A DNA stretch of 24,891 nucleotides, from positions 1 through 24,891 of the IMG/VR virus record IMGVR_UViG_3300020578_000406; one strand, 5' to 3'. Source of the DNA: a virus. Below, piece after piece: positions 1 through 8,082 of the stretch (positions within the stretch are counted from its first letter, which is position 1; every line of letters starts with the position of its first letter). The notes under the pieces were generated by a model. The model made no database searches, was not told the DNA's origin, and saw nothing but the letters and a program-made list of their open reading frames with translations. The translations under genes were made by a program, and so were the position numbers.

Positions 1-573
1 AAGGGCTGGCTGAACCTTGACCACAAGCCCGGCGTGGAAAACGTGCTAGGCTACCCGCTCAGCGTTGAGACGCGCGGGCGCGAGACGCACCTGGAGGGCG
101 TGCTACTGCTCGACCGCCCAAAGGCGCGCGAGGTGTATGACACGGCGCGCAGCCTACAGAAGGCGGGGGGCGGGCGGCGCCTGGGCTTCTCGATTGAGGG
201 CCAGGTGATGGAGCGCGACCCGAAGAACGCAAAGCGCATCATCAAGGCGCGCGTGCTCAACTGCGCTATCACGCACAACCCGATCAACGCCGACACGCAC
301 CTAGAGTTAATGAAATCGCTTATGAGCGTGGGCTACCAGACGCCGAGCGCCGCGCCCAACGGCGAGAGCCTCGCGCCGCTAGTGCCTCAACAGCTCGCTG
401 GACATATCGCCAACGCCGCCAGCCCATCTCAGAAAAAAAATTCAGAGGATGCGGCTTTAGCTGATATGATTAGAGCGCTATATGCAAACTTCCCCGCCGC
501 CCCACTCGCCGAGATCATCAAGGCGGCTCAACAGATGACGGAGGCTAGGCGAATATGCGCCGAGACGACCTAA
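1..573 (+). CDS. Prohead (capsid maturation) serine protease, 5' end outside window
   Basis: The reading frame is open from base 1, so the true start lies upstream and only the C-terminal part is seen. A GTG at 34 is internal and should not be taken as the start. The likely catalytic pair is His in LNLDHKPG (bases 22-24) and Ser in LGFSIEG (bases 190-192), the arrangement of phage prohead proteases, which cleave scaffold and capsid N-termini inside the procapsid. The gene sits just before the scaffold and capsid genes, as expected. The tail after about base 320 is low in conserved residues and holds a VGYQTP...PQQL block (bases 328-396) that reappears in the capsid protein. It overlaps the next gene by 19 bases. 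The family call rests on the two motifs and the context; the third catalytic residue was not identified. Confidence 0.8.
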   Translation, partial: KGWLNLDHKPGVENVLGYPLSVETRGRETHLEGVLLLDRPKAREVYDTARSLQKAGGGRRLGFSIEGQVMERDPKNAKRIIKARVLNCAITHNPINADTHLELMKSLMSVGYQTPSAAPNGESLAPLVPQQLAGHIANAASPSQKKNSEDAALADMIRALYANFPAAPLAEIIKAAQQMTEARRICAETT

Positions 574-1130
574 TCGAGATGATGAAAGCGGCGGGCGTCG
601 CCCCCGCAGAGGCTGAGGCTCGCGCCGACGCCACCCTCGCGGATCACGCCGCCGCGGACACCCTCACCAAGAGCCTCGACGCCCTCGCCGACGTCGCCGC
701 CGCCCAGACGCGCGCGGAGGCGGAGAACGCCGACCGCCTCGCGAAGGCTGCCACCGCCGCCGAAATCAACCTCGCCGAGACGCTCGCGCCCGCCCTTGAC
801 GCCATGCTCGCCGAGCAGCGCACCCAGAACGCGGCGCTGGCTAAGGGGCTCACCGGCGCCCTGGAGCTCATTAAGGGGCTCAAGGCTGATCTAAAGGCCC
901 TCCGCGACGCGCGCCCCGCGCCCGCGCCCGCGCCTATGGCTAAGAGCGTTGATTTCATCCCCGCCCCCGGCGAGGTGAAGGGCGCCGCCGTGGACGCGCG
1001 CGAGGAGCTCATTAAGGCTCTTACCGGCGCCACCACCACCGACGCTAACCGCGCCGCGCAGCTCATGCACGCCGCCGCCCTCCTGGAGAGCGGCGCCGAC
1101 CCCCTCGACATTCAGAAGCGTTTCTTTTAA
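555..1130 (+). CDS. Putative capsid scaffolding protein
   Basis: This 191-residue protein is Ala/Glu/Lys-rich with heptad-like spacing over about residues 25-118, so it is probably a long coiled coil. A Pro-Ala hinge (about residues 119-128) and a small C-terminal helical domain ending DPLDIQKRFF follow. Scaffolds line the procapsid interior and are removed by the protease; the position between protease and capsid gene, and the helical low-complexity composition, fit this role. The start ATG at 555 has GGAGG at 540-544 inside the end of the protease gene, so translation is probably coupled. There is no recognisable enzymatic motif. The call is by context and composition, not by a specific sequence family. 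Confidence 0.7.
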   Translation: MRRDDLIEMMKAAGVAPAEAEARADATLADHAAADTLTKSLDALADVAAAQTRAEAENADRLAKAATAAEINLAETLAPALDAMLAEQRTQNAALAKGLTGALELIKGLKADLKALRDARPAPAPAPMAKSVDFIPAPGEVKGAAVDAREELIKALTGATTTDANRAAQLMHAAALLESGADPLDIQKRFF

Positions 1131-1142
1131 GGAGCCCCGCAC

Positions 1143-2543
1143 ATGATCAGCTCTCAGAACCTCGCCGCGCTCATGGCCGACCTGAACAAGGGCACCGTGG
1201 GCTACCAGACGCCCCTAGTTCCCGCCGGGGGCTCCCAGACCGCCTCTAACCTCTCGCCGCTCATCCCGCAGCAGCTCTCACAGACGCTCAGCGTTGCTAC
1301 CTCCAGCATGGCCGACCTCAAGCTGTGGCCCATGCTCAACAAGGTTGCGGCTATGAACACCGTTGTCGAGTACAACCGCGTGCTCTCGCACGGCGCCGAG
1401 CACTCCCCGTTTATCGCTGAGGGCGGCGTGGGCGCGCTGAACCGCGCCACCTACCAGAAGGTCGCCGTGCAGATTAAGTACCTCGCTGAGCGCCGCGAGA
1501 TCACCGACGTTGCCTCTTTTGTGTCGCTTGTCGGGCCCTCCGCCGACGCCCTCGCGCTTGAGACGACGCGCGGCACCGAGGCGCTGTTGCGCCGCGTGGA
1601 AAAGGAGCTCTTCTTCGGTAACAGCACCGTCAACCCCCTCGCGTGGGATGGGATCATCAAGCAGATCAGCGACGCCGGCAACGTCGCCGACCTCCGCGGC
1701 AAGGCTGTTACGCCTAATTACCTCCAGGAGGTGCTAGGCTCGCTGTACTCCGCGCCCTTCTACGGTATGGCCTCGCACATCCTGGTCACGCCCCGCGTTC
1801 TCAGCGAGATCATCAAGCAGACCGTGACCTTTGGGCGCCACGATCAGATCAATTTCAACAACGGTATGCTAGGGTTCGGCTCGAACAACCTAACGATTAG
1901 CGCCCCCTACGGCATGATCCCCGTTGTTGCGTGCCCGTTCCTTGAGCGCCACGACCGCATCGCCCCCGCCGCGGGCGCGTCGGGCGTGTTTGACGGCTCT
2001 GTGGTCACGCCTACTATCAGCGTGCAGCCCACCGCCGCCACTAACGCCGCCTCTCAGTTTGTGGCAGCCGACGAGGGCGCCTACCGCTACCGCGTTGTGC
2101 CCGTGGGCCCGTCGGGTGTGGGCGTCGCCGTGGACACCAACGCCGTTAGCGTGGAGACGGGCGACCGCGTGAGCTTCACCATCGCGCAGAGCGACGCCTC
2201 CGCGACCGTCTCGCACTACCGCGTTTACCGTTCCGCCGCGGACGCCGCCAGCGCCGACGGCGCGCTCCTGGTGCGCGAGATCGCCAACGGCGGCGCCACC
2301 ACGGTCTTTACGGACGACAACGCCGACCTCCCCGGCTCCTCGCCTATCCTGCTGATCAACAGCGGCGCCGATCATATGGCCTACTACCAGATGCTCAGCC
2401 TGATCCGCCGCCCGCTCGCGCAGATCAATAGCAGCTACCCGTTCCTGCTGATGATGTTTGGCGCCCCCGCCGTGATGCTCCCCTCGAAGATGTGGATCAT
2501 CAAGAACGCCGGCGTGAACCCCGCGCAGGGCCTCCCCGCCTGA
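1143..2543 (+). CDS. Major capsid protein, HK97 fold, with Ig/FN3-like insertion
   Basis: This 466-residue protein forms the icosahedral shell. The first 45 residues look like a flexible N-terminal arm. The core follows: LKLWPMLNKV, then AEGG (92-95), YLAERREITDVASF (about 113-126), a long helix with GTEALLRRVEKELFFGN (144-160), WDGIIKQI, and a LRGKAVTPNYL stretch, which is the pattern of HK97-fold capsids. Residues about 290-398 are a beta-rich insert with YRYRVVPVGPSG, VSHYRVYRS and TTVFTDDN, resembling a fibronectin III/Ig-like domain. The fold then resumes with DHMAYYQMLSL. AAGGAG at 1129-1134 serves ATG 1143. None of its 24 Ile codons is ATA, unlike neighbouring low-copy genes, consistent with very high expression. 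Confidence 0.9.
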   Translation: MISSQNLAALMADLNKGTVGYQTPLVPAGGSQTASNLSPLIPQQLSQTLSVATSSMADLKLWPMLNKVAAMNTVVEYNRVLSHGAEHSPFIAEGGVGALNRATYQKVAVQIKYLAERREITDVASFVSLVGPSADALALETTRGTEALLRRVEKELFFGNSTVNPLAWDGIIKQISDAGNVADLRGKAVTPNYLQEVLGSLYSAPFYGMASHILVTPRVLSEIIKQTVTFGRHDQINFNNGMLGFGSNNLTISAPYGMIPVVACPFLERHDRIAPAAGASGVFDGSVVTPTISVQPTAATNAASQFVAADEGAYRYRVVPVGPSGVGVAVDTNAVSVETGDRVSFTIAQSDASATVSHYRVYRSAADAASADGALLVREIANGGATTVFTDDNADLPGSSPILLINSGADHMAYYQMLSLIRRPLAQINSSYPFLLMMFGAPAVMLPSKMWIIKNAGVNPAQGLPA

Positions 2544-2560
2544 GACGAGTAGGTGAGAAG

Positions 2561-2848
2561 ATGTGGCGTAGCCGAGGCTTTAAGGCAGGTGAAATCAGCA
2601 TCGCGGGCGCGCCCGTAGAGGTGCGCGATTATCTGATCACCACCCCGCAGCTCACGGACGCCCAGATCGCGCACCTAACCCGCTCTAGCGCGTGGACACT
2701 CATCACGGAGGAGGAGGAGGCGCCCCCCGCGCTCGACCTCACCCCCGCCCCCGCCCCCGCTCAGGCGCTCGCGCCGGTGGCGGGCGGCGACACTTCCCCA
2801 GAGCCCGCGCCCAAGCGACGCGGGCGCCCCAAGAAGGTTAGCCCATGA
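2561..2848 (+). CDS. Small structural-module protein with AT-hook-like tail
   Basis: This is a 95-residue protein if it starts at ATG 2561, which has AGGTGAG at 2551-2557. An upstream in-frame start at 2492 would lie inside the capsid gene and is less likely. The N-terminal half (VEVRDYLITTPQLTDAQIAHL and the following residues) looks like a small folded domain. The middle is Pro/Ala-rich and acidic, and the C-terminus KRRGRPKK matches the RGRP core of AT-hook minor-groove binders. Its role is unknown. The position directly after the major capsid gene suggests a head-associated or DNA-contacting protein, but that is inference from context only. The stop overlaps the next start (ATGA, 2845-2848). 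Confidence 0.75.
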   Translation: MWRSRGFKAGEISIAGAPVEVRDYLITTPQLTDAQIAHLTRSSAWTLITEEEEAPPALDLTPAPAPAQALAPVAGGDTSPEPAPKRRGRPKKVSP

Positions 2849-3801
2849 GCTCAGCGCTCGCCCTCCGCGGCTATGACGCCGCTTGGCTCAAAAGCACCTT
2901 CCTTCTAGGCGTAGACCTCACCCTCGACGACGGCACCGCTTACCCCGACGTGGTGTTTGAGGACGCTCTAGCGCAGGCTGAGCGCGCCATAGGCGATGAA
3001 CTAGGGCTCACCCTCGCGCCGCAGGTGATACGCGAGCGCCAAGACCGAGAGCCTGGGCTGAGCGCGGGCTGGTATCCGATACGCACGCGCCACCGCCCCC
3101 TGATCGAGGTACAGGAGCTCGCCGTGCTCTACGGGCGCTCAGTCTCGCGGGCGATACTGCCGGCGACCTGGGCGACCATACCCGAACCTATGGCGGGGCA
3201 GATACACATCATCCCCACCACCGACGGCGCGGCGAGCTATGTGATCAGCGGCGGGCAGCCAATCATTCTAGGTTTCGGCGGGATGAGCGGCGTAGACCCG
3301 TATATTCCCGCCTACTTCGAGATCACCTATAGCGCTGGCTTCCCGCTCTACACCGGCGCGGCGACTATCCCCGCCGGCGCCTTGAGCGTCGAGGCCCCGA
3401 TAGGGCGCGCCTTCCAGGACATTTACAGCGCGAGCGCCTCAACGGGCGCCACGGTAAGCGCGAAGGGCTTTGAGAGCCTCACGCTAACGCGCACGGGCGC
3501 GAGCACCGCCGCGCCCCTCGCCGTGACTTGGACGGTAGACACCCTCCCCGCGCCGATAGTGCGCGCTGTGGGGCTGCAAGGCGCCTCCCTCGCGCTGAAT
3601 ATCGCGGGCGACCTCATCGCGGGCGCCGGTATCGCGCAGCAGTCACAGGGGATCGACGGGCTGAGCCAGAGTATCGCGACTACCGCCAGCGCCACCAACG
3701 CGGGCTATGGCGCGCGACTAGGGCAGTTTGAAAAGGAGCTCAAGGCGCTAATGAAAACGCTTAAGGCCACCTATCGCGCCTTCAATATCGCGGCGCTTTG
3801 A
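2845..3801 (+). CDS. Head-tail connector / adaptor protein
   Basis: This 318-residue protein starts at ATG 2845, overlapping the previous stop by 4 bases. The N-terminal half has features of connector proteins that dock under the portal: WLKSTFLLGVDLTLDDG followed by an acidic helical stretch (EDALAQAERAIGDEL), then PIRTRHRPLIEV and a P-x-W segment with GQIHIIP. The C-terminal half (from about residue 170) is beta-rich, then has an Ala/Gly-rich region ending in a Lys-rich helix (FEKELKALMKTLKATYRAF). The position after the capsid gene and before the neck and tail terminator proteins supports the call. The exact equivalent in model phages cannot be fixed without structure comparison. Confidence 0.65.
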   Translation: MSSALALRGYDAAWLKSTFLLGVDLTLDDGTAYPDVVFEDALAQAERAIGDELGLTLAPQVIRERQDREPGLSAGWYPIRTRHRPLIEVQELAVLYGRSVSRAILPATWATIPEPMAGQIHIIPTTDGAASYVISGGQPIILGFGGMSGVDPYIPAYFEITYSAGFPLYTGAATIPAGALSVEAPIGRAFQDIYSASASTGATVSAKGFESLTLTRTGASTAAPLAVTWTVDTLPAPIVRAVGLQGASLALNIAGDLIAGAGIAQQSQGIDGLSQSIATTASATNAGYGARLGQFEKELKALMKTLKATYRAFNIAAL

Positions 3802-3810
3802 GGTCGCGCT

Positions 3811-4629
3811 ATGCAGCTCCCATCACGCGCCCCCGTTAAGCTGATACCCCGGGCAGACTTCAAGCCAGAGGAGTTCAGAAAGCTCATCTTCGCGCAGGGG
3901 CTGAATGTGCGCTGGGAGCAGTCGTGCTTGTGCCCGTGCAACGCGCCCATAGCGGCCAGCGGCTTTCAGAGCACTTTGACACCGACCGCGGCGACGACGC
4001 GAAACCGCCCCGACTGCCAAGCGTGCAACGGGCGCGGCTACCTCTATCACGACGCCCAAGAGATCAAGGCGCTAGTGACGGGGGCGCGCAAGACGGATGA
4101 GCGCTTTAGCCAGGTGGGAGGCTCAGAGTACGCGGACGGGCAGATAGGGCTCTCGCTACTGCCTGAGCATTTGCCCGCTATGGGCGACCGCTTCACGCTG
4201 ATAGATGCAGAGCTTATCTATCGCGAGGTCATAACGCGCGGCGCGAGCGCCACAGACACCCTAACCTATCCCATATCGCGGCGCGCTCACGACCTCGCCG
4301 GCGGGGCTGTTACTTTCGGCGTGCGGTACGCGCGCAGCGCCGCCCTAGACGGAACGGTCACGGGGGGGCGCGCCTTTGTGGAGGGCGTGGACTTCACCAC
4401 CACCACGGGCGCGCTAGTGTGGACAGCGCCCGACGCCCCGCCCGCCGGCGCGCGGGTGGCGCTGGAGTACTACACGCACCCCGCCTACATCATCACGGGG
4501 CAGCCGCACGCGATACGCGACGCCTATAAGCAGTTCAAGGCGCCCGCGCCGTTCCATATCTCGCTCCCCATTTACGCGGAGGCGCGCTTAGAGCAGTACG
4601 GCGCCCCCCGAGAGGGGGCGGGCCCATGA
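3811..4629 (+). CDS. Neck/head-completion protein with Cys-rich (zinc-like) motif
   Basis: This 272-residue virion protein lies between the connector and the gp10-like gene. Its N-terminal part has CLCPC (Cys39, 41, 43) and then CQACNGRGY (Cys69, Cys72). The CxxCxGxG core is the signature seen in DnaJ-type zinc knuckles, so a metal-binding site is likely. The rest is beta-rich (YREVIT, GVDFTTTTGALVW, VALEYYTHPAYI) and ends with a conserved-looking HISLPIYAEARLEQYG. Half of its Ile codons are ATA (7 of 14), matching the phage tRNA with CAU anticodon. Function is inferred from position; the phage family has no specific assignment that I can prove from sequence. Confidence 0.6.
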   Translation: MQLPSRAPVKLIPRADFKPEEFRKLIFAQGLNVRWEQSCLCPCNAPIAASGFQSTLTPTAATTRNRPDCQACNGRGYLYHDAQEIKALVTGARKTDERFSQVGGSEYADGQIGLSLLPEHLPAMGDRFTLIDAELIYREVITRGASATDTLTYPISRRAHDLAGGAVTFGVRYARSAALDGTVTGGRAFVEGVDFTTTTGALVWTAPDAPPAGARVALEYYTHPAYIITGQPHAIRDAYKQFKAPAPFHISLPIYAEARLEQYGAPREGAGP

Positions 4630-5330
4630 GCCTCAGCACGGGCATTGATCAAGCGAGCCGCCTAGCGCGCGCTTATCGGGTGGCGGAGGTAGTGGCAGCG
4701 GCGTGGAAGGCTGAAGCGCAGAGCTACGGGCTCAGGAGCACGCTAAACATCTACAAGCGCGGCGTTCAGATACGCGAGGTGAGCGTCTCGCACGTGATCA
4801 TCTCACTCAGCGGGATAGTTCCGCTGATGATCGAGAACGGGGTAGCGGCGCACGATATGAGGCGCTATCTACTCCGCACGCAGCGCCCGGGCGCCTCGCC
4901 GATACGCTATGTGAAGAAGGGCCCGCGCAAGGGTGAGCCCTACCGCTTCATTATGTTTGGGCGCACAGGACGCGATATAGACACCTACGGGGGGCGGGGC
5001 GCGAGGCGCGAGGCGCGCCAGCTCGCCCCGTCGATGAGCGGAACGGGTGGACGCCTACTCATCGGGGGGCGCTATAGCAACCCCTCAGCGCACTACATTA
5101 ACAAACTAGGTATCCGCTCGACCTCCCCCGCGCTGAGCGGAATGGTAAGGTTAGAGGCGACCACCACCGCCGCGGCGGGCGAACCCGGCACGAATACCAC
5201 CTATGCGGCGTGGCGGACGGTCAGCACAAAGCGCGCGGACGCTTGGCAGCACCCGGGGCGCCCCGCCGCTAACCTCGCGGCGCGCGTCGCCGCTCAAATC
5301 CCCCAGCTAGTGGAGGCCGCCGGGCTATGA
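4626..5330 (+). CDS. HK97 gp10-like neck/tail-completion protein
   Basis: This 234-residue protein overlaps the preceding gene by 4 bases (ATGA at 4626). The N-terminal half is helical followed by VSHVIISLSGIVPLMIENG. The C-terminus contains AAWRTVSTKRADAWQHPGRP and an Ala-rich helix. The pattern of an RTVS strand, Trp and HPG just before a terminal helix recurs in HK97 gp10-like proteins that sit at the head-tail joint. The middle is Arg/Gly-rich. It is probably a joining or completion protein present in few copies; the assignment is from motif and order. Confidence 0.6.
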   Translation: MSLSTGIDQASRLARAYRVAEVVAAAWKAEAQSYGLRSTLNIYKRGVQIREVSVSHVIISLSGIVPLMIENGVAAHDMRRYLLRTQRPGASPIRYVKKGPRKGEPYRFIMFGRTGRDIDTYGGRGARREARQLAPSMSGTGGRLLIGGRYSNPSAHYINKLGIRSTSPALSGMVRLEATTTAAAGEPGTNTTYAAWRTVSTKRADAWQHPGRPAANLAARVAAQIPQLVEAAGL

Positions 5331-5938
5331 TCCATCATCACGCCCTCGCAGCGCTACAGCCCGCGCTAACGTACTATTTCACCCCCGCGAATAAGGCCGC
5401 CTGGCTCGCGCTGTTCACCGATGTCGCCAGCTCTACGGCGCAGCTTGAGGCGCTCTATTTAGAGCTCACCGCCACGCGCCCCGACCTACGCCCCTACGCA
5501 CAAGCGGGCCTCGCGAAACCGCCATGTGTGATAGCACAGCTCACGGCGCGCCGCGTCACCGACCGCCCGCTAGGTGGCACGTGGAACGGGGGCGAGAGCC
5601 TAATCAGCGAGCAGAGCGCTACGCTGGAGATTATGGCGCGAGGTGCAGACGAGGCCGACGCACTCGCTTATACCGTGCTCAAGGCGCTGCAACAGGCGCG
5701 GGGCGACTTCCTCGCAAACGGCTATATCTACATCGAGACGGGCACAATGAGCGAGCTAGCGCCTCACGAGACGCTCAGCGCCGAGGAGCTAGGCGTTTAT
5801 GTGCGGCGCCTCGAAATGCGCGGGCGCGTAATGGAGGGCGTAACGCGGCTAGGCGCGTGGGATAGCACGCTAGGCCCCCTCACCATAGGGCTCACCCCCG
5901 CGGGGCGCGTGGAGCCTCTCACGCACTCCGAATTCTGA
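5327..5938 (+). CDS. Putative tail terminator / tail-completion protein
   Basis: This 203-residue protein starts at ATG 5327, overlapping the previous stop by 4 bases. Its position immediately before the sheath gene is where contractile-tailed phages keep the tail terminator, the ring that caps the tail tube and binds the neck. The sequence alternates strands and helices (SATLEIMARGADEADALAYTVL, GYIYIETG, YVRRLEMRGRV), compatible with that alpha/beta fold. I recognise no diagnostic motif, so the call rests on synteny. The stop is followed by an extended -10-like element and the sheath gene. Confidence 0.5.
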   Translation: MIHHHALAALQPALTYYFTPANKAAWLALFTDVASSTAQLEALYLELTATRPDLRPYAQAGLAKPPCVIAQLTARRVTDRPLGGTWNGGESLISEQSATLEIMARGADEADALAYTVLKALQQARGDFLANGYIYIETGTMSELAPHETLSAEELGVYVRRLEMRGRVMEGVTRLGAWDSTLGPLTIGLTPAGRVEPLTHSEF

Positions 5939-5944
5939 TACAAT
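5936..5944 (+). promoter_or_regulatory. Candidate extended -10 promoter before sheath gene
   Basis: TGATACAAT overlaps the stop of the preceding gene. It fits the TGn extended -10 form with TACAAT, and the 35 bases between it and ATG 5979 include a GGAG-type ribosome site. No good -35 is visible at 16-18 bases upstream. The same TGNTACAATCGC block occurs at 12304, at the same 43-base distance from a start codon. Confidence 0.4.
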
Positions 5945-5978
5945 CGCGGCGACGTTCACCCAGGCAGGAGAAACACCA

Positions 5979-7625
5979 ATGCCGAGCACCCTAACGCTAT
6001 CCGGGCTGCCCGCCACCGCGCGCCCCGGCATCTACGCGCGAATTGACGCTAGCGCCCTCAGCGGCGGCGCCCCCGATAGCGGGCGCCTCGCGCTTGTGGG
6101 CGACTTCCCCACCTTCCCCACCGCTACCCCCGTCGAGTTCTCATCACGGCGCGCAATGAGCGCCTATGACACGAGCGACGCCGACCTAGCGCAGCTCGCC
6201 GCGCTGGCGTTCAACCCCTCCAACGACCCCCTCGCCAACCGCGGCGCCTCCGCGTTGATTATGGTCAACGCGCGCGAGAGCTGCACCGCCGCGAGCATCG
6301 ACCTGGGGCCCGTAGTGCTCACCTCGCGCATCTACGGCCCGCGCGGCAACCGCCTAAACGGCGCGCTTACCGTGAGCGGCGATAACCTGAGCCTCAGCCT
6401 AAACCGCGGGGGGCTCAGCGAGAGTTTCAGCGCGACCTCTAACGCGCTATTCAGCATCACCAACAGCACCGGCGGGGCGCTCACGCTCACCGTGGCGGCG
6501 GGGGTGATCACGCTTGAGGCAAGCGGCGGGGTGATCCTCGCCACCATCACCAGCGCCGAGGCGCCCGACCTCCGCGCGGCTGTGGCGATCCTCGACGGGC
6601 TAAGCAACGTGAGCGCCGCGCTCATCGAGCCTGGCCTAGTCACCCTCGCCGAGCTCGACTACACCTCCGCGAGCATCGCCACGGCGGCCACCTACAGCTT
6701 CAAGGCGCCGGGGCGCGCGCTCACCGTAGCGCTGAGCGCCTCGCGCCTAGTCAGCGCGGCGCAGGACACCACCAGCAGCGCCGGCTCGCTGAGCTCAGGC
6801 GCTTTGAGCGCATCAGGCGGCGCGCAGGGGAGCGAACTAGGGTGGGCGGCAGCCCTCGCCGCTATTGAGGCTCAGAGCGTGCAACTAGTGTGCGCCTTCA
6901 CCACCGACAGCGGCGCCCACGCGCTACTCCCGGCGCACCTCACCGCGGCGGCCCTCGCGGGCTACGAGCGCCAGGTCTACAGCGCTCTAGCCTCTACTAC
7001 CACCCTCGCGGCGGCGCGCCCCCTCGCCGCGGCGCTGAACAACCCCGCTATCGCGCTCGCCGCCCAGAGCGTGACGCTCTACGACCCCCGCGGGCGCGTG
7101 GCGGCGCTCGACGCGCGTTATACGGCGCTCATGCTCGCCGCGATGCAGGCGGGAAGCGACATAGGCGAGCCTCTCACGCGCAAGCGCCCCGCGATCCTCT
7201 CGACCTCTCAGGTTTGGGATACTCACGCGGACATCGAGACGGCGCTACGCGCGGGGCTGTGCGTGATCAGCCGTGACACGCTAGGGCCGCGGGTGGAGCG
7301 GAGCCTCACGACCTGGCTTGAGGATAACAATCCCGTTTATACCGAAATTAGCGCCTATGAGAGCGTGCTGTTTAGCGTGCGTGACCTCCGCGTCGCCCTC
7401 GCCGACCAGATAGGGCGCCCGACGAAGGCGAGCCAGATGAGCCTCATTGAAAGCCGCGTTAACGCGCGCCTCGCCGCACAGGTGCAGGACGGGCGCATCA
7501 AGGCCTATCAGGGCGTGACGCTTGAGGACTTAGGCGACCAGGTGGCGGTCAGCTATCAGGTCGCGCCGGTGGAGCCGCTTAATTTTATCGCCATCACCGC
7601 TATTGCCCAGCGCATCAGCGCCTAA
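5979..7625 (+). CDS. Contractile tail sheath protein
   Basis: This 548-residue protein forms the contractile outer tail tube. The C-terminal third is the most diagnostic: RKRPAILSTSQVWDTHADIE, then GLCVISRDTLGPRVERSLTTW, the DNNPVYTEISAYESVLF stretch, RDLRVALADQIGRP and a terminal GDQVAVSYQVAPVEPLNFI strand pair, the arrangement of sheath C-terminal domains that interlock between subunits. The N-terminal half is an Ala/Ser/Thr-rich beta region (YGPRGNRLNGALTVSGDN). CAGGAG at 5964-5969 precedes ATG 5979. Most Ile codons are ATC/ATT with only two clear ATA, in keeping with a high-copy protein. It is followed at once by the tube gene, as in other contractile phages. Confidence 0.88.
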   Translation: MPSTLTLSGLPATARPGIYARIDASALSGGAPDSGRLALVGDFPTFPTATPVEFSSRRAMSAYDTSDADLAQLAALAFNPSNDPLANRGASALIMVNARESCTAASIDLGPVVLTSRIYGPRGNRLNGALTVSGDNLSLSLNRGGLSESFSATSNALFSITNSTGGALTLTVAAGVITLEASGGVILATITSAEAPDLRAAVAILDGLSNVSAALIEPGLVTLAELDYTSASIATAATYSFKAPGRALTVALSASRLVSAAQDTTSSAGSLSSGALSASGGAQGSELGWAAALAAIEAQSVQLVCAFTTDSGAHALLPAHLTAAALAGYERQVYSALASTTTLAAARPLAAALNNPAIALAAQSVTLYDPRGRVAALDARYTALMLAAMQAGSDIGEPLTRKRPAILSTSQVWDTHADIETALRAGLCVISRDTLGPRVERSLTTWLEDNNPVYTEISAYESVLFSVRDLRVALADQIGRPTKASQMSLIESRVNARLAAQVQDGRIKAYQGVTLEDLGDQVAVSYQVAPVEPLNFIAITAIAQRISA

Positions 7626-7639
7626 AAGGAGCCCCTTAA

Positions 7640-8068
7640 ATGCCAGCCTACAGAGCAATCAGCGGCGCGAGCTGCAAAGTTTATCTAGCGGCGACCGGTC
7701 AAGAGGTGGGGTGGGCGACCGGCGTAGACGTGACCGAGACTATTACGAATGTGCGCGTGGACGTTATAGGCGACCTCGACAGCGCCGAAATCACGCCGGT
7801 GCGGCGCGCTGTGACGATGAGCGTCGCGGCTATGCGTATCCAGCGCACCCCCCTTGAGGCGCTAGGCGTGTGGAGCCAGGGCGACACGGCGACCATACTA
7901 GCAACGCCCGCGCTGGACTTCGCGGTGATAGACGACACCACCGGCGAGGCGCTTTTGACCTTACAGGGGTGCAAGCCCTCGACACGTACTTTCCGCGTAG
8001 ACGCATCGTCGCTCTTTTCGGAGAACCTAAGTTTTGACGTGCGGCGGATCATCTACCCGGGCGCTTGA
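7640..8068 (+). CDS. Tail tube protein
   Basis: This 142-residue protein lies directly after the sheath gene. The length and the beta-strand-rich pattern (SCKVYLAATGQEVGWATGVDV, VDVIGDLDSAEITPVRR, LSFDVRRIIYPGA) fit the single-domain inner tube of contractile tails. AAGGAG at 7626-7631 gives an optimal ribosome site for ATG 7640. The call is supported by order (sheath, tube, chaperone, tape measure) and size more than by any catalytic motif. It is followed by a structured 53-base gap. Confidence 0.8.
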   Translation: MPAYRAISGASCKVYLAATGQEVGWATGVDVTETITNVRVDVIGDLDSAEITPVRRAVTMSVAAMRIQRTPLEALGVWSQGDTATILATPALDFAVIDDTTGEALLTLQGCKPSTRTFRVDASSLFSENLSFDVRRIIYPGA

Positions 8069-8082
8069 GTTTACCGCCCTCA

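Noticed and set aside
2492-2560. Earlier start for the AT-hook protein at 2492
   Set aside because: The N-terminal peptide would be Arg-rich shadow sequence of the capsid gene; ATG 2561 has its own AGGTGAG site.
6332-6643. Long antisense open frames throughout the structural module
   Set aside because: GC-rich DNA gives long shadow frames; they have no ribosome site and no protein-like composition, and real genes cover the same bases.
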